A DNA stretch of 64,000 nucleotides from Syntrophorhabdus sp. PtaB.Bin027 (GCA_002067585.1 MVQO01000228.1:102698-166697), one strand, 5' to 3'. Positions 1-8,958 are shown, numbered from the stretch's first letter. The notes: a model not told the origin generated them from the sequence alone. Program-made: numbers and translations.

Positions 1-390
1 GATACCCTTGAGCATGGCGTGACAGGGGTTGAAGATGAAGAGGGGAGGTTCCCCCAGGTTTCCGGTCTTACATTCACCTATGACATTAAGGGCAAAAAAG
101 GTTCACGCGTAAAAGATATCTTTATCGGTGGAATTCCTCTGGCAGCCGAAAAAGAGTATACTGTAGCTACAAATGATTTTCTTGCAGCCGGCGGTGATGG
201 ATATAAGGCATTCGGCGATTCAGTGAAGTCATCAAGGGATTATGCGGTTATCGGTGGCGCAATGAGAGGTGAAAAGCTCGTTTATATTGACTCAGGCAGA
301 TGGTTGCGCGATGTGGTCATCGACTACATTAAGACACACAAGGTCATCTCTCCTGAAATAGAGGGAAGGATAAAGGAGATTAAGGGATGA
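1..390 (+). CDS. 5'-nucleotidase family protein, C-terminal part (5' end outside window)
   Basis: The reading frame is open from base 1, so only the C-terminal 129 residues are visible and the true start lies outside the window. The fragment matches the substrate-binding C-terminal domain of the 5'-nucleotidase/UshA/CpdB family (PF02872). The signatures are GRFPQVSGLTFTYD followed by YTVATNDFLAAGGDGY, the loop that stacks the nucleobase in this family. The full enzyme is normally exported and removes phosphate from nucleotides or related esters. The stop codon overlaps the next ATG by four bases, so the two genes are co-transcribed. The exact substrate cannot be told without the metallophosphatase half. 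Confidence 0.85.
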   Translation, partial: DTLEHGVTGVEDEEGRFPQVSGLTFTYDIKGKKGSRVKDIFIGGIPLAAEKEYTVATNDFLAAGGDGYKAFGDSVKSSRDYAVIGGAMRGEKLVYIDSGRWLRDVVIDYIKTHKVISPEIEGRIKEIKG

Positions 391-569
391 AAGTATATGT
401 GAATGACCAAGAGGTTGATTTAGCACCAGGGATGACTGTGAGACATGCCCTGACTGCTGCTGGTCTGATTAATGAGATTGATAAGGGGAAAAAGGTCTAT
501 GATGAAATGGGCAATGAGATTGGTTTAGGCGGTGCGTTGACAGATGGATTGAGGATTAACGTCAGATGA
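387..569 (+). CDS. small beta-grasp-like protein, unknown function
   Basis: This 60-residue protein starts in an ATGA overlap with the 5'-nucleotidase gene, which argues that it is real and translationally coupled. It begins MKVYVNDQEVDLAPGMTVR and has the strand-strand-helix pattern (VYVNDQEVDLAPGMTVRHAL, then a helix ending in AAGL) of a beta-grasp fold such as 2Fe-2S ferredoxins or ThiS/MoaD. It has no cysteines, so it is not a ferredoxin. It ends in RINVR rather than Gly-Gly, so it is not a sulfur carrier. I do not recognise a named family. A regulatory or protein-binding role for the neighbouring nucleotidase is only a guess. Confidence 0.6.
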   Translation: MKVYVNDQEVDLAPGMTVRHALTAAGLINEIDKGKKVYDEMGNEIGLGGALTDGLRINVR

Positions 570-629
570 ACAGCAGGTCCTTCATGGCTCCAGATTCACT
601 GTTCAAGGTTAGAAAACGGAAGATATTCT

Positions 630-1205
630 ATGCTGAGTGATTTCTGGCTTTCATTCATTCCACTTTTCATAGCGTTTGACGTCTTTGGTGTTCTGCCGCT
701 CTACATCAGGTTTATCCACAGGCTTGATGACTCAAGGCGGAAGAGGAATCTCCGTGATTCCCTAATTACAGCATTTTTCACCGCACTTTTGTTTGTTATC
801 ATGGGTAGTAAGGTCATGGAGTATCTTGGTATTTCAATAGAGGATTTTCTCATTGCCGGAGGAATCGTGCTCTTTATTATTGCGGCCAAGTACATCATTG
901 TGGGCCAAGATGAAAATCTGGAAGAGGACGAGATGTACGGTGTGGTGCCTCTTGGTGTGCCCCTCCTTTCTGGCCCGGCAGTACTCGCAACTTCAATTAT
1001 TATTCGGAACCAATATGGCTTCACATATTTTTTCGTTTCCCTGGCGTTGAACCTCGTGATCTGTGCAGTTGTACTCAAGTTTTCCCAATATATAATCAAG
1101 TATCTGGGTAAAAGGTTTGTCGAGGCCTTATCAAAGGTATTCAGCCTCATTATTGCCAGTATCGCCATCATGTTCATCAGAAAGGGTTTGCAAGGGTTAT
1201 CTTAG
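630..1205 (+). CDS. MarC family integral membrane protein
   Basis: This 191-residue, very hydrophobic protein has about six predicted membrane spans. It matches the MarC family in length and in the N-terminal signature LFIAFDVFGVLPLYI. A central segment with GVPLLSGPAVLATSII is also typical, the SGP turn being conserved in MarC/YchE/YhgN proteins. The biochemical role of the family is not settled; the old link to multiple antibiotic resistance in E. coli was withdrawn. It lies downstream of the nucleotidase genes with a 60-bp gap, and a 262-bp gap without clear signals follows it. Confidence 0.85.
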   Translation: MLSDFWLSFIPLFIAFDVFGVLPLYIRFIHRLDDSRRKRNLRDSLITAFFTALLFVIMGSKVMEYLGISIEDFLIAGGIVLFIIAAKYIIVGQDENLEEDEMYGVVPLGVPLLSGPAVLATSIIIRNQYGFTYFFVSLALNLVICAVVLKFSQYIIKYLGKRFVEALSKVFSLIIASIAIMFIRKGLQGLS

Positions 1206-1467
1206 ATATATAGAGCACCTTAGCATGATAATTCCCCTGAAATAATCTGTAAATACATGATAGTGTGCCTTGAATTCGCTATCCCGATCTTTACCAATCG
1301 CTTTGTCGCAATTCTAGTCGTTTCAGCAGGTGGAAAAATACATCAAAAATGGAAGTGAAAACCCAGCATCTCCTCTCAGCAACATAATGTATGCCAGATG
1401 GAGACGCCCAATTTGTTCCTTGATGACCTATCTGCCAGTCAATCAAAAAAACCGTGTTCAAAATAGC

Positions 1468-2571
1468 CTAAATTTTAACGAGGGTATAGTTTCGCGAGCC
1501 TAAACCCATATTTTCGGCATGATCAAGCTGATACTGCCAATCGATTGTGGGAAAAAGTGCTCGCCATTTATCTTCCCCGGGCTTCAAGATCTTTTTTAGG
1601 GCGGTATTCGGGATCGATGTTTCGTTGTTTACCAGGTCACAGGAGGCTGCATCAATTGCAACGGGATCAACAGAAGCGAGTATACCAATATCCTTCACAA
1701 TCGGGGCATCACTGTTGGAATAACAGTCGCAAGCCGGACTGATCTGAATAAGAAAATTTATAAAAATCGATTTCTTTTTCTTTCCTGCCAATGCAGCAGC
1801 TGCATACTCAACCATTTTTTTTTGAAAGATATCATCCGGCTCATTCCATTGGATGTCAATGGCTTTGTATGGACAAATGAGAATGCATTCTCCACAACCT
1901 GTGCAGATATCACTGTTTATAAGAGCCTTTTTCTTTTTTATTGTTATTGCATTTGCAGCACAATAACCAATACAGAGCCTGCAGGCTTTGCATTTCCCGC
2001 TGTCAACTTGTGGTGCTACCGAACTGTGTTGAATGAGCTTACCCTCACGTGTTGCACATCCCATGCCTACATTTTTCAATGCACCGCCAAATCCTGTAAG
2101 TTCATGGGCTTTAAAGTGACTAACAGCAATAATGCAGTCAGCCTCGACTATTTCCCGGGCTATAATAGCTTCTCGGAGAACCTCACCCTCTATTGGAATC
2201 TTCACGCCGCTCTGGCCTTTCAGTCCACCTGCAATAATCAAGGGGCATCCAACACTCGAATAACCGAAACCATGTTCTATGGCTATGTTGAAATGACTGA
2301 CAGCATCACTTCGAGCCCCAGAGTAGAGGGTGTTCGTATCAGTAAGAAATGGTTTGCAGCCGAGCTGTTTAATTTTGCTAACGATTGTTCGTAGAAAAAG
2401 CGGTCTCAGATAAGCGGTATTTCCCTGTTCGCCAAAGTGAAGCTTTATGGCAACTAGGTCATCCTTTTTAATGATTGTATTGATTTTTGTGCGGTTGAGA
2501 AGATCTGATAGTTTATCAAGAAGGTTTCTGGTGGGCGTTGTACGCATATTTGTAAAGTAAACCGTCGGCAT
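1468..2571 (-). CDS. DUF362 protein with two [4Fe-4S] clusters
   Basis: The first about 190 residues are a DUF362 domain (motifs LVAIKLHFGEQGNTAYLRP and SHFKAHELTGFGGALKNVGM). A bacterial-type ferredoxin insert follows, with CKACRLCIGYC near residues 194-204 and CTGCGECILIC near 223-233, each able to hold a [4Fe-4S] cluster. The rest returns to DUF362. Such proteins are common in anaerobes and are thought to be redox proteins, but no reaction is firmly assigned. I chose the ATG at 2571 because AGGAG sits just upstream on the minus strand; the longer frame to 2682 overlaps the acyl-CoA dehydrogenase start and lacks a signal. It is divergent from that gene. Confidence 0.85.
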   Translation of the reverse strand: MPTVYFTNMRTTPTRNLLDKLSDLLNRTKINTIIKKDDLVAIKLHFGEQGNTAYLRPLFLRTIVSKIKQLGCKPFLTDTNTLYSGARSDAVSHFNIAIEHGFGYSSVGCPLIIAGGLKGQSGVKIPIEGEVLREAIIAREIVEADCIIAVSHFKAHELTGFGGALKNVGMGCATREGKLIQHSSVAPQVDSGKCKACRLCIGYCAANAITIKKKKALINSDICTGCGECILICPYKAIDIQWNEPDDIFQKKMVEYAAAALAGKKKKSIFINFLIQISPACDCYSNSDAPIVKDIGILASVDPVAIDAASCDLVNNETSIPNTALKKILKPGEDKWRALFPTIDWQYQLDHAENMGLGSRNYTLVKI

Positions 2572-2653
2572 ATCAGCTCCTTTTTTATTTAATTTACTGG
2601 AAAAGTATGTTAAAAATAGTGCGGTTTTGTCAAGATAAAGGAGGTTGGTTAGT

Positions 2654-3832
2654 ATGTTAAATCTATCTGAAAAACACAGCATGATTCAGAAGATTGCTGA
2701 AAAAATAGCTAAAGAAAAAGTCGCTCCAAGAGCAAAAGAGATTGATTCAACTGGTGCATTCCCGTGGGATCTGATTGATGTCTATAAGAAACATGGGTTT
2801 TTGTATCTCATGCTTCCTGAACGCTTTGGCGGCCTTGATGGGGATATTACATCCCTCTGCCTGGTTACTGAAGAGCTTGCCAAGGTTTCAGGTGCATCAT
2901 CGCTCATTCCTCTGGCTCATCACGTGGGCGTTATGCCGATCATGGTAGCCGCAAATGATGAACAAAAGGAATATCTTTATAATAAGATTATTGATCCTGA
3001 AAAGATGTATATTGTTGCCTTTTGTCTCACGGAGCCACAGGCAGGATCAGACGCATCTCATATGGCCACGAGCGTTGTAAAGGATGGCAATTACTATTAT
3101 ATGAATGGCAAGAAGTCTATGATTACGAATGGTGCGAACGCAGATCTCTATACAGTGTTTGCTACAACAAACCCAAAAGCAAGGACCAAAGGTATATCTG
3201 CGTTTTATGTCGAGCGAGATTATCCCGGGGTAATTATAGGAAAGAGTGAGGATAAACTTGGCATGATAGGCTCAGATATAACAGAGATAATGTTTGAGAA
3301 TGTCCGTTTAACGAAAGACAATCTTCTCGGCAAGGAAGGACAGGGATGGGACATTGCCATGTCCACACTTAATCTTTCACGACCGGCAGTTGGCGCTCAA
3401 GCTGTTGGTATAGCCCAGGGTGCCCTCGATTTTTCCGTAGAATATGCATGGAAAAGGGTTCAATTTGGCCAAAAACTTGCTGATTTTGAAGGAATCCAAT
3501 TCATGGTTGCAGACATGGCAACCCAAATAGAGGCTGCACGGGCCCTCGTATATGATGCCGCTCACCTGCTCGATATGAAAGTATATGAAAGAGACAAGAT
3601 GAGTGCCATAGGTGTCGACAAATTATCTGCTATGGCAAAGGTTTATTCGGCTGATGTGGCCATGAAGGTAACCACTGATGCGGTACAGATCCTTGGAGGT
3701 TGCGGATATACGAAAGATTACCCCGTTGAAAGAATGATGCGTGATGCAAAGGCAACGCAAATATATGAAGGAACAAATCAGGTCCAGAGAATAGTAATTG
3801 CCAGGGATATTTTCCGTAAATTTATGCCATAG
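2654..3832 (+). CDS. acyl-CoA dehydrogenase
   Basis: This FAD enzyme of 392 residues is the usual length for the short/medium-chain acyl-CoA dehydrogenase family, which makes 2-enoyl-CoA and passes electrons to ETF. Visible signatures are the FAD-binding segment AFCLTEPQAGSD, the C-terminal QILGGCGYTKDYPVER and the catalytic-base loop IYEGTNQVQR, where the Glu of YEGT is the expected base. The start is the ATG at 2654 behind AAAGGAGG, not the in-frame TTG nine bases earlier. No etfAB lies nearby. Substrate preference cannot be read from the sequence; butyryl-, benzoate-pathway or glutaryl-type substrates are all possible. Confidence 0.9.
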   Translation: MLNLSEKHSMIQKIAEKIAKEKVAPRAKEIDSTGAFPWDLIDVYKKHGFLYLMLPERFGGLDGDITSLCLVTEELAKVSGASSLIPLAHHVGVMPIMVAANDEQKEYLYNKIIDPEKMYIVAFCLTEPQAGSDASHMATSVVKDGNYYYMNGKKSMITNGANADLYTVFATTNPKARTKGISAFYVERDYPGVIIGKSEDKLGMIGSDITEIMFENVRLTKDNLLGKEGQGWDIAMSTLNLSRPAVGAQAVGIAQGALDFSVEYAWKRVQFGQKLADFEGIQFMVADMATQIEAARALVYDAAHLLDMKVYERDKMSAIGVDKLSAMAKVYSADVAMKVTTDAVQILGGCGYTKDYPVERMMRDAKATQIYEGTNQVQRIVIARDIFRKFMP

Positions 3833-3917
3833 GAAGCTTTTAACTCGGATGTGAGGCGGTTAGCGTGACAAAAAGGAGGACTTTAATATAGCTGACTTTT
3901 AAAAGTCGAATACTGTT

Positions 3918-4973
3918 TTACTCAGTGCTTTTAATAATTCCACCGCCGACAACTACATCTTCATTATACAATACAACAGATTGTCCGGGTGTAATTGCAT
4001 CAATGCATTCATAGAACTCAACCCTCATAAAATCGTCTTTTAGTGAATAAGAACATGGCTGTTCTTTTTGTCTGTATCTGACTTTTGCAGTTATACCGGA
4101 AGAAATATCCGAAAGAAGGTTTGTAGGTGTGGCGGTAAGGCTTTTTCTCATGAGATGATTTTTTGAGCCCACGATCAGACAATTTTCATGGGGCCGTATT
4201 TCTATGACATAAAGAGGTTCTTTATATGGTATATTTAATCCTCTTCTCTGCCCTATCGTGTAAAGGTGGATTCCGTCATGATGGCCCATGAGCTTTCCTT
4301 TAATCGAAAAAATGGGCCCCTTTTCTAAGCGCATAAAATTTGAAAGAAAGGAACGGTATTGCCCATTTGGTATAAAACATAAGTCCTGACTTTCCTTATA
4401 CATGCTTGTATTCTTCCAGCCCATTTCCCTGATAGCCGGGAGTATCTTTGATTTTGTGTACACACCAAGAGGCAGAAGAATCCTGCTCAACTGGTCTTTC
4501 TTTATTGAGTAAAGGAAGTATGATTGATCCTTTGATTTATCAGTTGCCTTGCTAAGAAAATAGTTGTCGGACATTTTCTCAATTTTCGCATAATGACCGG
4601 TGGCTATGTAGTCTCCCCCAAGCGCCAAAGCCTTGTAAAAAAAAGCAGAAAACTTGATGAACTGATTGCAGAGAACACAGGGGTTCGGGGTTCTTCCTGC
4701 CCCGTATTCTTTTATAAATCTCTCAATAACGAATTCTTCGAACTCCTTTCGCAGGTCAATAACATAATGAGGTATGTTCATTGTGTCTGCTGCCTTTTTT
4801 GCCCTTAGGACTGCTTCGTTTGAGCAGCATGTTTTTGAGTTATTTATTGTGCTTGTATGGTTTGGCAAAAGCTGAAATGTTATACCAATAACTTTGAAAC
4901 CTTCCCTTTTTAAAAGGTAAGCAGCGAAGGAACTGTCGATGCCGCCACTCATAGCTACAAACACTGTTTTCAT
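3918..4973 (-). CDS. mnmA: tRNA-specific 2-thiouridylase MnmA
   Basis: MnmA thiolates U34 of tRNA-Glu, -Gln and -Lys, using ATP to adenylate the base and a relay sulfur donor. The protein (351 residues) opens with the PP-loop AMSGGIDSSFAAYLL. It has TPNPCVLCNQFIKF, whose Cys is the expected nucleophile, and QDLCFIPNGQYRSFL carrying the second catalytic Cys. The middle GQRRGLNIPYKEPLYV motif is also typical. It is transcribed away from the ctp-type protease gene. The start at 4973 begins directly with MKTVFVAMSGG, although the ribosome site is weak. Confidence 0.95.
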   Translation of the reverse strand: MKTVFVAMSGGIDSSFAAYLLKREGFKVIGITFQLLPNHTSTINNSKTCCSNEAVLRAKKAADTMNIPHYVIDLRKEFEEFVIERFIKEYGAGRTPNPCVLCNQFIKFSAFFYKALALGGDYIATGHYAKIEKMSDNYFLSKATDKSKDQSYFLYSIKKDQLSRILLPLGVYTKSKILPAIREMGWKNTSMYKESQDLCFIPNGQYRSFLSNFMRLEKGPIFSIKGKLMGHHDGIHLYTIGQRRGLNIPYKEPLYVIEIRPHENCLIVGSKNHLMRKSLTATPTNLLSDISSGITAKVRYRQKEQPCSYSLKDDFMRVEFYECIDAITPGQSVVLYNEDVVVGGGIIKSTE

Positions 4974-5003
4974 GGCATAAGATTAGCATAGAAATGAATC
5001 GAA

Positions 5004-5032
5004 TTGAAAGTTAGCGAGAATTATAGTATTCT
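5004..5032 (+). promoter_or_regulatory. candidate sigma-70 promoter of the S41 protease gene
   Basis: TTGAAA at 5004-5009 and TATTCT at 5027-5032 are separated by exactly 17 bases, and the protease ATG follows 21 bases later behind AGGAGG. The -10 box has four of six consensus bases, so this is plausible rather than certain. Confidence 0.45.
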
Positions 5033-5053
5033 GTACTTTAGGAGGAAATTTTG

Positions 5054-6361
5054 ATGAACAAGAAAATAAAAGTCGCCTTGAGCATTTTATTTGTTTCAAT
5101 TTTTATTCTTGGATTTCTTATAGGAGCTCAAGGTAAACGGACAATTTCCAGCGGGGATGATCGCGAGATATATCATTATCTAAGGACTTTCTCTGACGTT
5201 ATAGATATAGTAAAAAAGAATTATGTTGAGGAAGTCAAAGATAAAGACGTTGTATATGCTGCCATAAAAGGCATTCTCGAATCCCTGGATGCACACTCAT
5301 CCTTTCTTCCTCCTGAGATGTACAAAGAGATGCAGAGTGAGACAAAGGGAGAGTTTGGGGGAATTGGGATTGAGATTACCATAAAAGACGGATTTCCAAC
5401 AGTCATAACACCCATCGAAGATACACCGGCATACAAAGAAGGTTTGAAAGCAGGCGATCATATTATAAAAATTGACGGTAAGCCCACAAAGAACATGAGC
5501 CTTGTAGATGTTGTCAAAATGATCCGCGGGGCAAAAGGTAAGCCGGTTACATTAACAGTTGTTAGGGAAGGCTTCACAGCCCCAAAAGACTTCCGTGTTG
5601 TCAGGGATATAATTGTTGTCAAAAGCGTGAAGTACAGGATGCTTGAAGATGATTATGGCTATATCCGTATAGTTCAATTTCAGGAAAGAACTGCGAAAGA
5701 CCTTGAAACCGCCTTCAAGGAACTCGTAAAAAGCAATAAGGACAAGCCTGTAAAAGGTATTATCCTCGACCTGCGAAATGACCCTGGTGGCCTGCTTGAG
5801 CAGGCAGTTGAGGTTTCAGACAAGTTTATTGAGGAAGGTCTCATTGTCTACATTGAAGGGCGTAAAAAGGATGACAAAGCGATGAAATTTTATGCTCGAA
5901 AAAACAATGATTATTTAGGGCCGCTTGTTGTTCTTGTTAATGAGGGAAGTGCAAGTGCATCTGAGATTGTTGCTGGCGCTTTGCAGGATTATAAGCGGGC
6001 TATAGTTGTCGGCACAAAAACCTTTGGGAAAGGGTCTGTTCAGACTGTATTCCCGTTGGGTGATGGATCTGCGGTGAGGCTTACAACTGCCAAGTACTAC
6101 ACACCGAAAGGCAGATCAATACAGGCAGAGGGAATAACCCCGGATATTATGGTTGACAACAACATAGTTAGAGGAAAAGACAAATTTACTCCGATTAAGG
6201 AGAAGGATCTATCAAAACATATTGAACCAGAAAAGAATATGAAAAAAGAAGATGAGCCGAAAACAGATAAGAATCAAGAAAAACCTTCTGACACGGATGA
6301 TTTTCAACTTTACATGGGTCTTCAAATGCTCAAAGGCTGGGAGGCACTGCGAGGAAAGTAG
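5054..6361 (+). CDS. S41 family C-terminal processing protease
   Basis: CtpA-type periplasmic serine protease of 435 residues. An N-terminal hydrophobic stretch (about residues 7-27) acts as signal or anchor. A PDZ domain follows, with FGGIGIEITIKDG leading into it and DTPAYKEGLKAGDHIIKIDG inside it. The peptidase core contains the catalytic Ser in NEGSASASEIVAG and Lys in GTKTFGKGSVQT. The C-terminus is a charged Lys/Glu-rich tail. These proteases trim or degrade exported proteins at their C-termini. The ATG at 5054 is placed behind AGGAGGAAATT; a TTG codon precedes it in frame. Confidence 0.93.
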   Translation: MNKKIKVALSILFVSIFILGFLIGAQGKRTISSGDDREIYHYLRTFSDVIDIVKKNYVEEVKDKDVVYAAIKGILESLDAHSSFLPPEMYKEMQSETKGEFGGIGIEITIKDGFPTVITPIEDTPAYKEGLKAGDHIIKIDGKPTKNMSLVDVVKMIRGAKGKPVTLTVVREGFTAPKDFRVVRDIIVVKSVKYRMLEDDYGYIRIVQFQERTAKDLETAFKELVKSNKDKPVKGIILDLRNDPGGLLEQAVEVSDKFIEEGLIVYIEGRKKDDKAMKFYARKNNDYLGPLVVLVNEGSASASEIVAGALQDYKRAIVVGTKTFGKGSVQTVFPLGDGSAVRLTTAKYYTPKGRSIQAEGITPDIMVDNNIVRGKDKFTPIKEKDLSKHIEPEKNMKKEDEPKTDKNQEKPSDTDDFQLYMGLQMLKGWEALRGK

Positions 6362-6365
6362 AATC

Positions 6366-6773
6366 TTAAATTTCCAGCTTGTTCTCTTTACTATTGGCTA
6401 ACAACCTGTTTTTGAAATCTTGAGGAATTCTTTTTGGTTTGCCCATTCCATCCACACAAACCATTTTAGTCTCGCCTCTGGTTGTGATTTTACCACTTTT
6501 AACTACTTTATGGGTAAGGATGAAGTGGGCGTTTCTCACTTCCTTTATGGCTGTCTCAACGTGAACAGTCTCTCCGTAGTGCAATCTTTCGATGAGGTCC
6601 ACATGGACATTCCGTATAAGGACATAGGTCCCGGTCTTTTCCCATTCAGGAAGTGAAATGCCTATAGAGACTAAATATTCGTACCAGGACTTTTCAAAAA
6701 ATTTCAAGTAATTAGCAAAATATACCACTCCTCCGGCGTCAGTATCCTGGTAGTATATTCTTGTTGTGTACAT
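6366..6773 (-). CDS. YbgC/4HBT-type acyl-CoA thioesterase
   Basis: A hotdog-fold thioesterase of about 136 residues. The motif YYQDTDAGGVVYFANYLKFF holds the conserved Asp of the 4-hydroxybenzoyl-CoA thioesterase/YbgC family, and WYEYLVSIG follows. It would hydrolyse short acyl-CoAs. It is convergent with the S41 protease, with only four bases between the stops. The start is uncertain: ATG at 6773 gives the canonical N-terminus MYTTRIYYQDTD but has no good ribosome site, while the frame continues to a TTG at 6809. Confidence 0.85.
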   Translation of the reverse strand: MYTTRIYYQDTDAGGVVYFANYLKFFEKSWYEYLVSIGISLPEWEKTGTYVLIRNVHVDLIERLHYGETVHVETAIKEVRNAHFILTHKVVKSGKITTRGETKMVCVDGMGKPKRIPQDFKNRLLANSKENKLEI

Positions 6774-6858
6774 GAACACTTTATTATCATGATATACAAG
6801 AAAGGTCAATCAACGCCTTGATATTCCCATTTCCTTGTTTTATATTAAATCACATTTT

Positions 6859-6877
6859 CTTGAACAAAATTGTCAAG
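6859..6877. promoter_or_regulatory. near-palindrome upstream of the flavodiiron operon
   Basis: CTTGAACAAAATTGTCAAG is a 19-base imperfect inverted repeat (arms CTTGA...TCAAG) about 45 bases before the flavodiiron ATG. Its position between a divergent thioesterase gene and an oxygen-defence operon fits an operator. No regulator can be assigned from sequence alone. Confidence 0.3.
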
Positions 6878-6921
6878 TATGTGTGTCTTGAAATTAATGA
6901 ATGTAAAAATGGGGAGGCATA

Positions 6922-8142
6922 ATGAAACCGATTGAAATTAAACCTGATATTTACTGGGTAGGAGCAATTGACTGGGCCGTGCGTGATTTCCACGGTTACA
7001 TTACTCCTCATGGTACAACATATAACAATTATCTGATCAAAGATGAACAGGTTACAATCGTAGATTGCGTAAAACATGATTTTGTATCCACGTCATTGGC
7101 TAACATCAAAGCTGTTGTTGATCCGACAAAGATAGTCAACTTAATTATAAACCACATCGAGCCTGACCATGTGAGTGGAATCAGTGAAATAATGTCTGTT
7201 ATGCCTCAAGCGGTAATCTATATTTCCGAAAGGGGAAAGAAAGGGCTTGAAAGATACGCTGATACCACAGGCTGGACCATAAAGATAGTCAAATCAGGGG
7301 ACAGTTTAAATATCGGTAAATATACGCTTAGTTTCCTCGAAACACCTATGCTTCACTGGCCTGACTCTATGGTGACGTATATAAAAGAGGCGAAGCTTCT
7401 CATTTCCCAGGATGCATTTGGCCAGCACCTTGCCACTGCACAGCGATTCGACGATGAATTTCTTAGCTGTCACTCACTTTTTGAACTTGAGGATGCAGTA
7501 AAAGATTATTATGCAAACATCCTTATGCCGTTTGGCCAACTTATCAAAGCAAAGCTTGCAGAGATTGTTAAATTGGGCCTCGAGATAGATATGATTGCCC
7601 CTGATCACGGCATTATTTGGCGCGAGAACCCAGGAAGGATTCTACAAATGTACTCAGATATGGCTGATGGAAAGGCTGATCTGGCTGTATCAATAATATA
7701 CGATACAATGTGGCACAGCACCGAGATAATGATCTTTCCCATTATGGAAGGCATTAAAGATGAAGGCGTGCCTTGCAATGTCATAAAGTTGCGTGCTACT
7801 CCCACCAGTGTTGCAGTTAAAGAATTTTGGAAATCGAGGGCAACCCTGATCGGAACACCTACAATTAACAATGTCATGTTTCCTTCTGTTGCTGAATTTC
7901 TTTACCATTTAGGGGGTCTGAGGCCAAAAAACAGATTGATGGGTGCTTTCGGTAGCTTTGGTTGGGGAGGTGGAGGCGTGAAAGAAGCAACTGAATCTAT
8001 CAAAAAAACAGGGCTTGAAATAGTAGAACCAGGCCTTCAAATCATGTATAAACCGACAGATGAAGATAAAGCTAAATGTTACGAATTCGGAAAGGATTTC
8101 GCACGTAAAGTAAAAGAGTACCATAAGAAATTTGAAAAATAG
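6922..8142 (+). CDS. flavodiiron protein (FprA family, A-type flavoprotein)
   Basis: This 406-residue cytoplasmic protein has a metallo-beta-lactamase-like di-iron domain followed by an FMN flavodoxin domain. Iron ligands are visible as NHIEPDHVSG (HxExDH), LHWPDSM, SQDAFGQH and APDHGIIW. It reduces O2 to water and/or NO to N2O with electrons from rubredoxin. The rubredoxin gene follows 12 bases after its stop, so donor and oxidase are made together. A good GGGGAGG site precedes the ATG. Whether O2 or NO is the main substrate cannot be decided here. Confidence 0.93.
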   Translation: MKPIEIKPDIYWVGAIDWAVRDFHGYITPHGTTYNNYLIKDEQVTIVDCVKHDFVSTSLANIKAVVDPTKIVNLIINHIEPDHVSGISEIMSVMPQAVIYISERGKKGLERYADTTGWTIKIVKSGDSLNIGKYTLSFLETPMLHWPDSMVTYIKEAKLLISQDAFGQHLATAQRFDDEFLSCHSLFELEDAVKDYYANILMPFGQLIKAKLAEIVKLGLEIDMIAPDHGIIWRENPGRILQMYSDMADGKADLAVSIIYDTMWHSTEIMIFPIMEGIKDEGVPCNVIKLRATPTSVAVKEFWKSRATLIGTPTINNVMFPSVAEFLYHLGGLRPKNRLMGAFGSFGWGGGGVKEATESIKKTGLEIVEPGLQIMYKPTDEDKAKCYEFGKDFARKVKEYHKKFEK

Positions 8143-8154
8143 GGAGGAAAATCT

Positions 8155-8286
8155 ATGTGGAGATGTACGGTTTGTGGTTATGAATATGACGAGGCAGTGG
8201 AAGGTACACCCTTTGAAAAGCTTGATGATGACTGGCACTGCCCCATTTGCAATGCACCAAAAGATGCGTTTGAAAAAGTAAAATAA
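8155..8286 (+). CDS. rubredoxin (43 residues)
   Basis: This short gene encodes [17 protein letters not shown] and then [17 protein letters not shown], the two CxxC knuckles that bind a single Fe(Cys)4 centre. At 43 residues it is shorter than the usual 52-54, lacking some of the loop between the knuckles. The ribosome site GGGAGG lies seven bases before the ATG and 12 bases after the flavodiiron stop. The order flavodiiron-rubredoxin-rubrerythrin argues that it carries electrons to both partners. Confidence 0.95.
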   Translation: MWRCTVCGYEYDEAVEGTPFEKLDDDWHCPICNAPKDAFEKVK

Positions 8287-8376
8287 TCGGGCTATTAGAT
8301 TAGAGTATTCAGTTTTTTTAAAGCTAACCGCTAATTTGCTGATCGCAGAATTAATATTGTATATGGAGGTGTTGTC

Positions 8377-8871
8377 ATGTCGAAAACAGAAGATGGTTTG
8401 AAAGAAGCATTCGCTGGAGAATCACAGGCGAACAGGAAGTATCTTGCCTTTGCAAAAAAAGCTGAAGAAGAAGGATATAAACAGGTTGCTAAACTGTTCA
8501 GAGCAGCAGCAGAAGCCGAAACAGTTCACGCTCACAACCACTTAAGAGAATTGAAAGGCATCAAAAGCACAAAAGAAAATCTGGAATCTGCAATTAGCGG
8601 TGAATCCTATGAATTTCTCACCATGTATCCTGCAATGATTGCGGATGCACAGGCAGAAGGGAACAAATCAGCAGAACGCAGTTTTCACATTGCCAATGAA
8701 GTAGAAAAGGTACACCATAATCTATACAAGAAAGCCCTGGAAGAGTTAGGTAAAAACAAGGAAACAGACTACTATATTTGTAAGGTTTGCGGGTACACCG
8801 CAGAGGACGAGGCCCCTGATATCTGCCCGGTCTGTGGTGCAAAAAAGGTGGCATTCTACAAAGTAGATTAA
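8377..8871 (+). CDS. rubrerythrin
   Basis: The 164-residue protein has an N-terminal ferritin-like di-iron domain (ESQANRKYLAFAKKAEEEGY, later EAETVHAHNHLRELKG and EVEKVHHNLYKKALEEL supplying Glu/His ligands). A C-terminal rubredoxin-like domain follows, with CKVCGYTAEDEAPDICPVCG. Rubrerythrins reduce hydrogen peroxide with electrons from rubredoxin. It lies 90 bp after the rubredoxin gene behind its own GGAGG site, so it may be in the same operon or have a separate promoter. Together the three genes form an oxygen and peroxide defence unit typical of strict anaerobes. Confidence 0.95.
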   Translation: MSKTEDGLKEAFAGESQANRKYLAFAKKAEEEGYKQVAKLFRAAAEAETVHAHNHLRELKGIKSTKENLESAISGESYEFLTMYPAMIADAQAEGNKSAERSFHIANEVEKVHHNLYKKALEELGKNKETDYYICKVCGYTAEDEAPDICPVCGAKKVAFYKVD

Positions 8872-8958
8872 GAGATATGCATGAATCATCGGGTTCCGAG
8901 GCGATAATCTCAAAACTGGGTCCCGGAAAATTGAATCAAGGCTAAGCAGGTTCATTCG

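Noticed and set aside
1822..2394. 190-codon plus-strand frame opposite the DUF362 gene
   Set aside because: The minus strand encodes clear ferredoxin motifs; the plus frame has no family features.
3894..3907. Palindrome GACTTTTAAAAGTC as a terminator between the dehydrogenase and mnmA
   Set aside because: It has no loop and a weak AT-rich stem; it could be chance.
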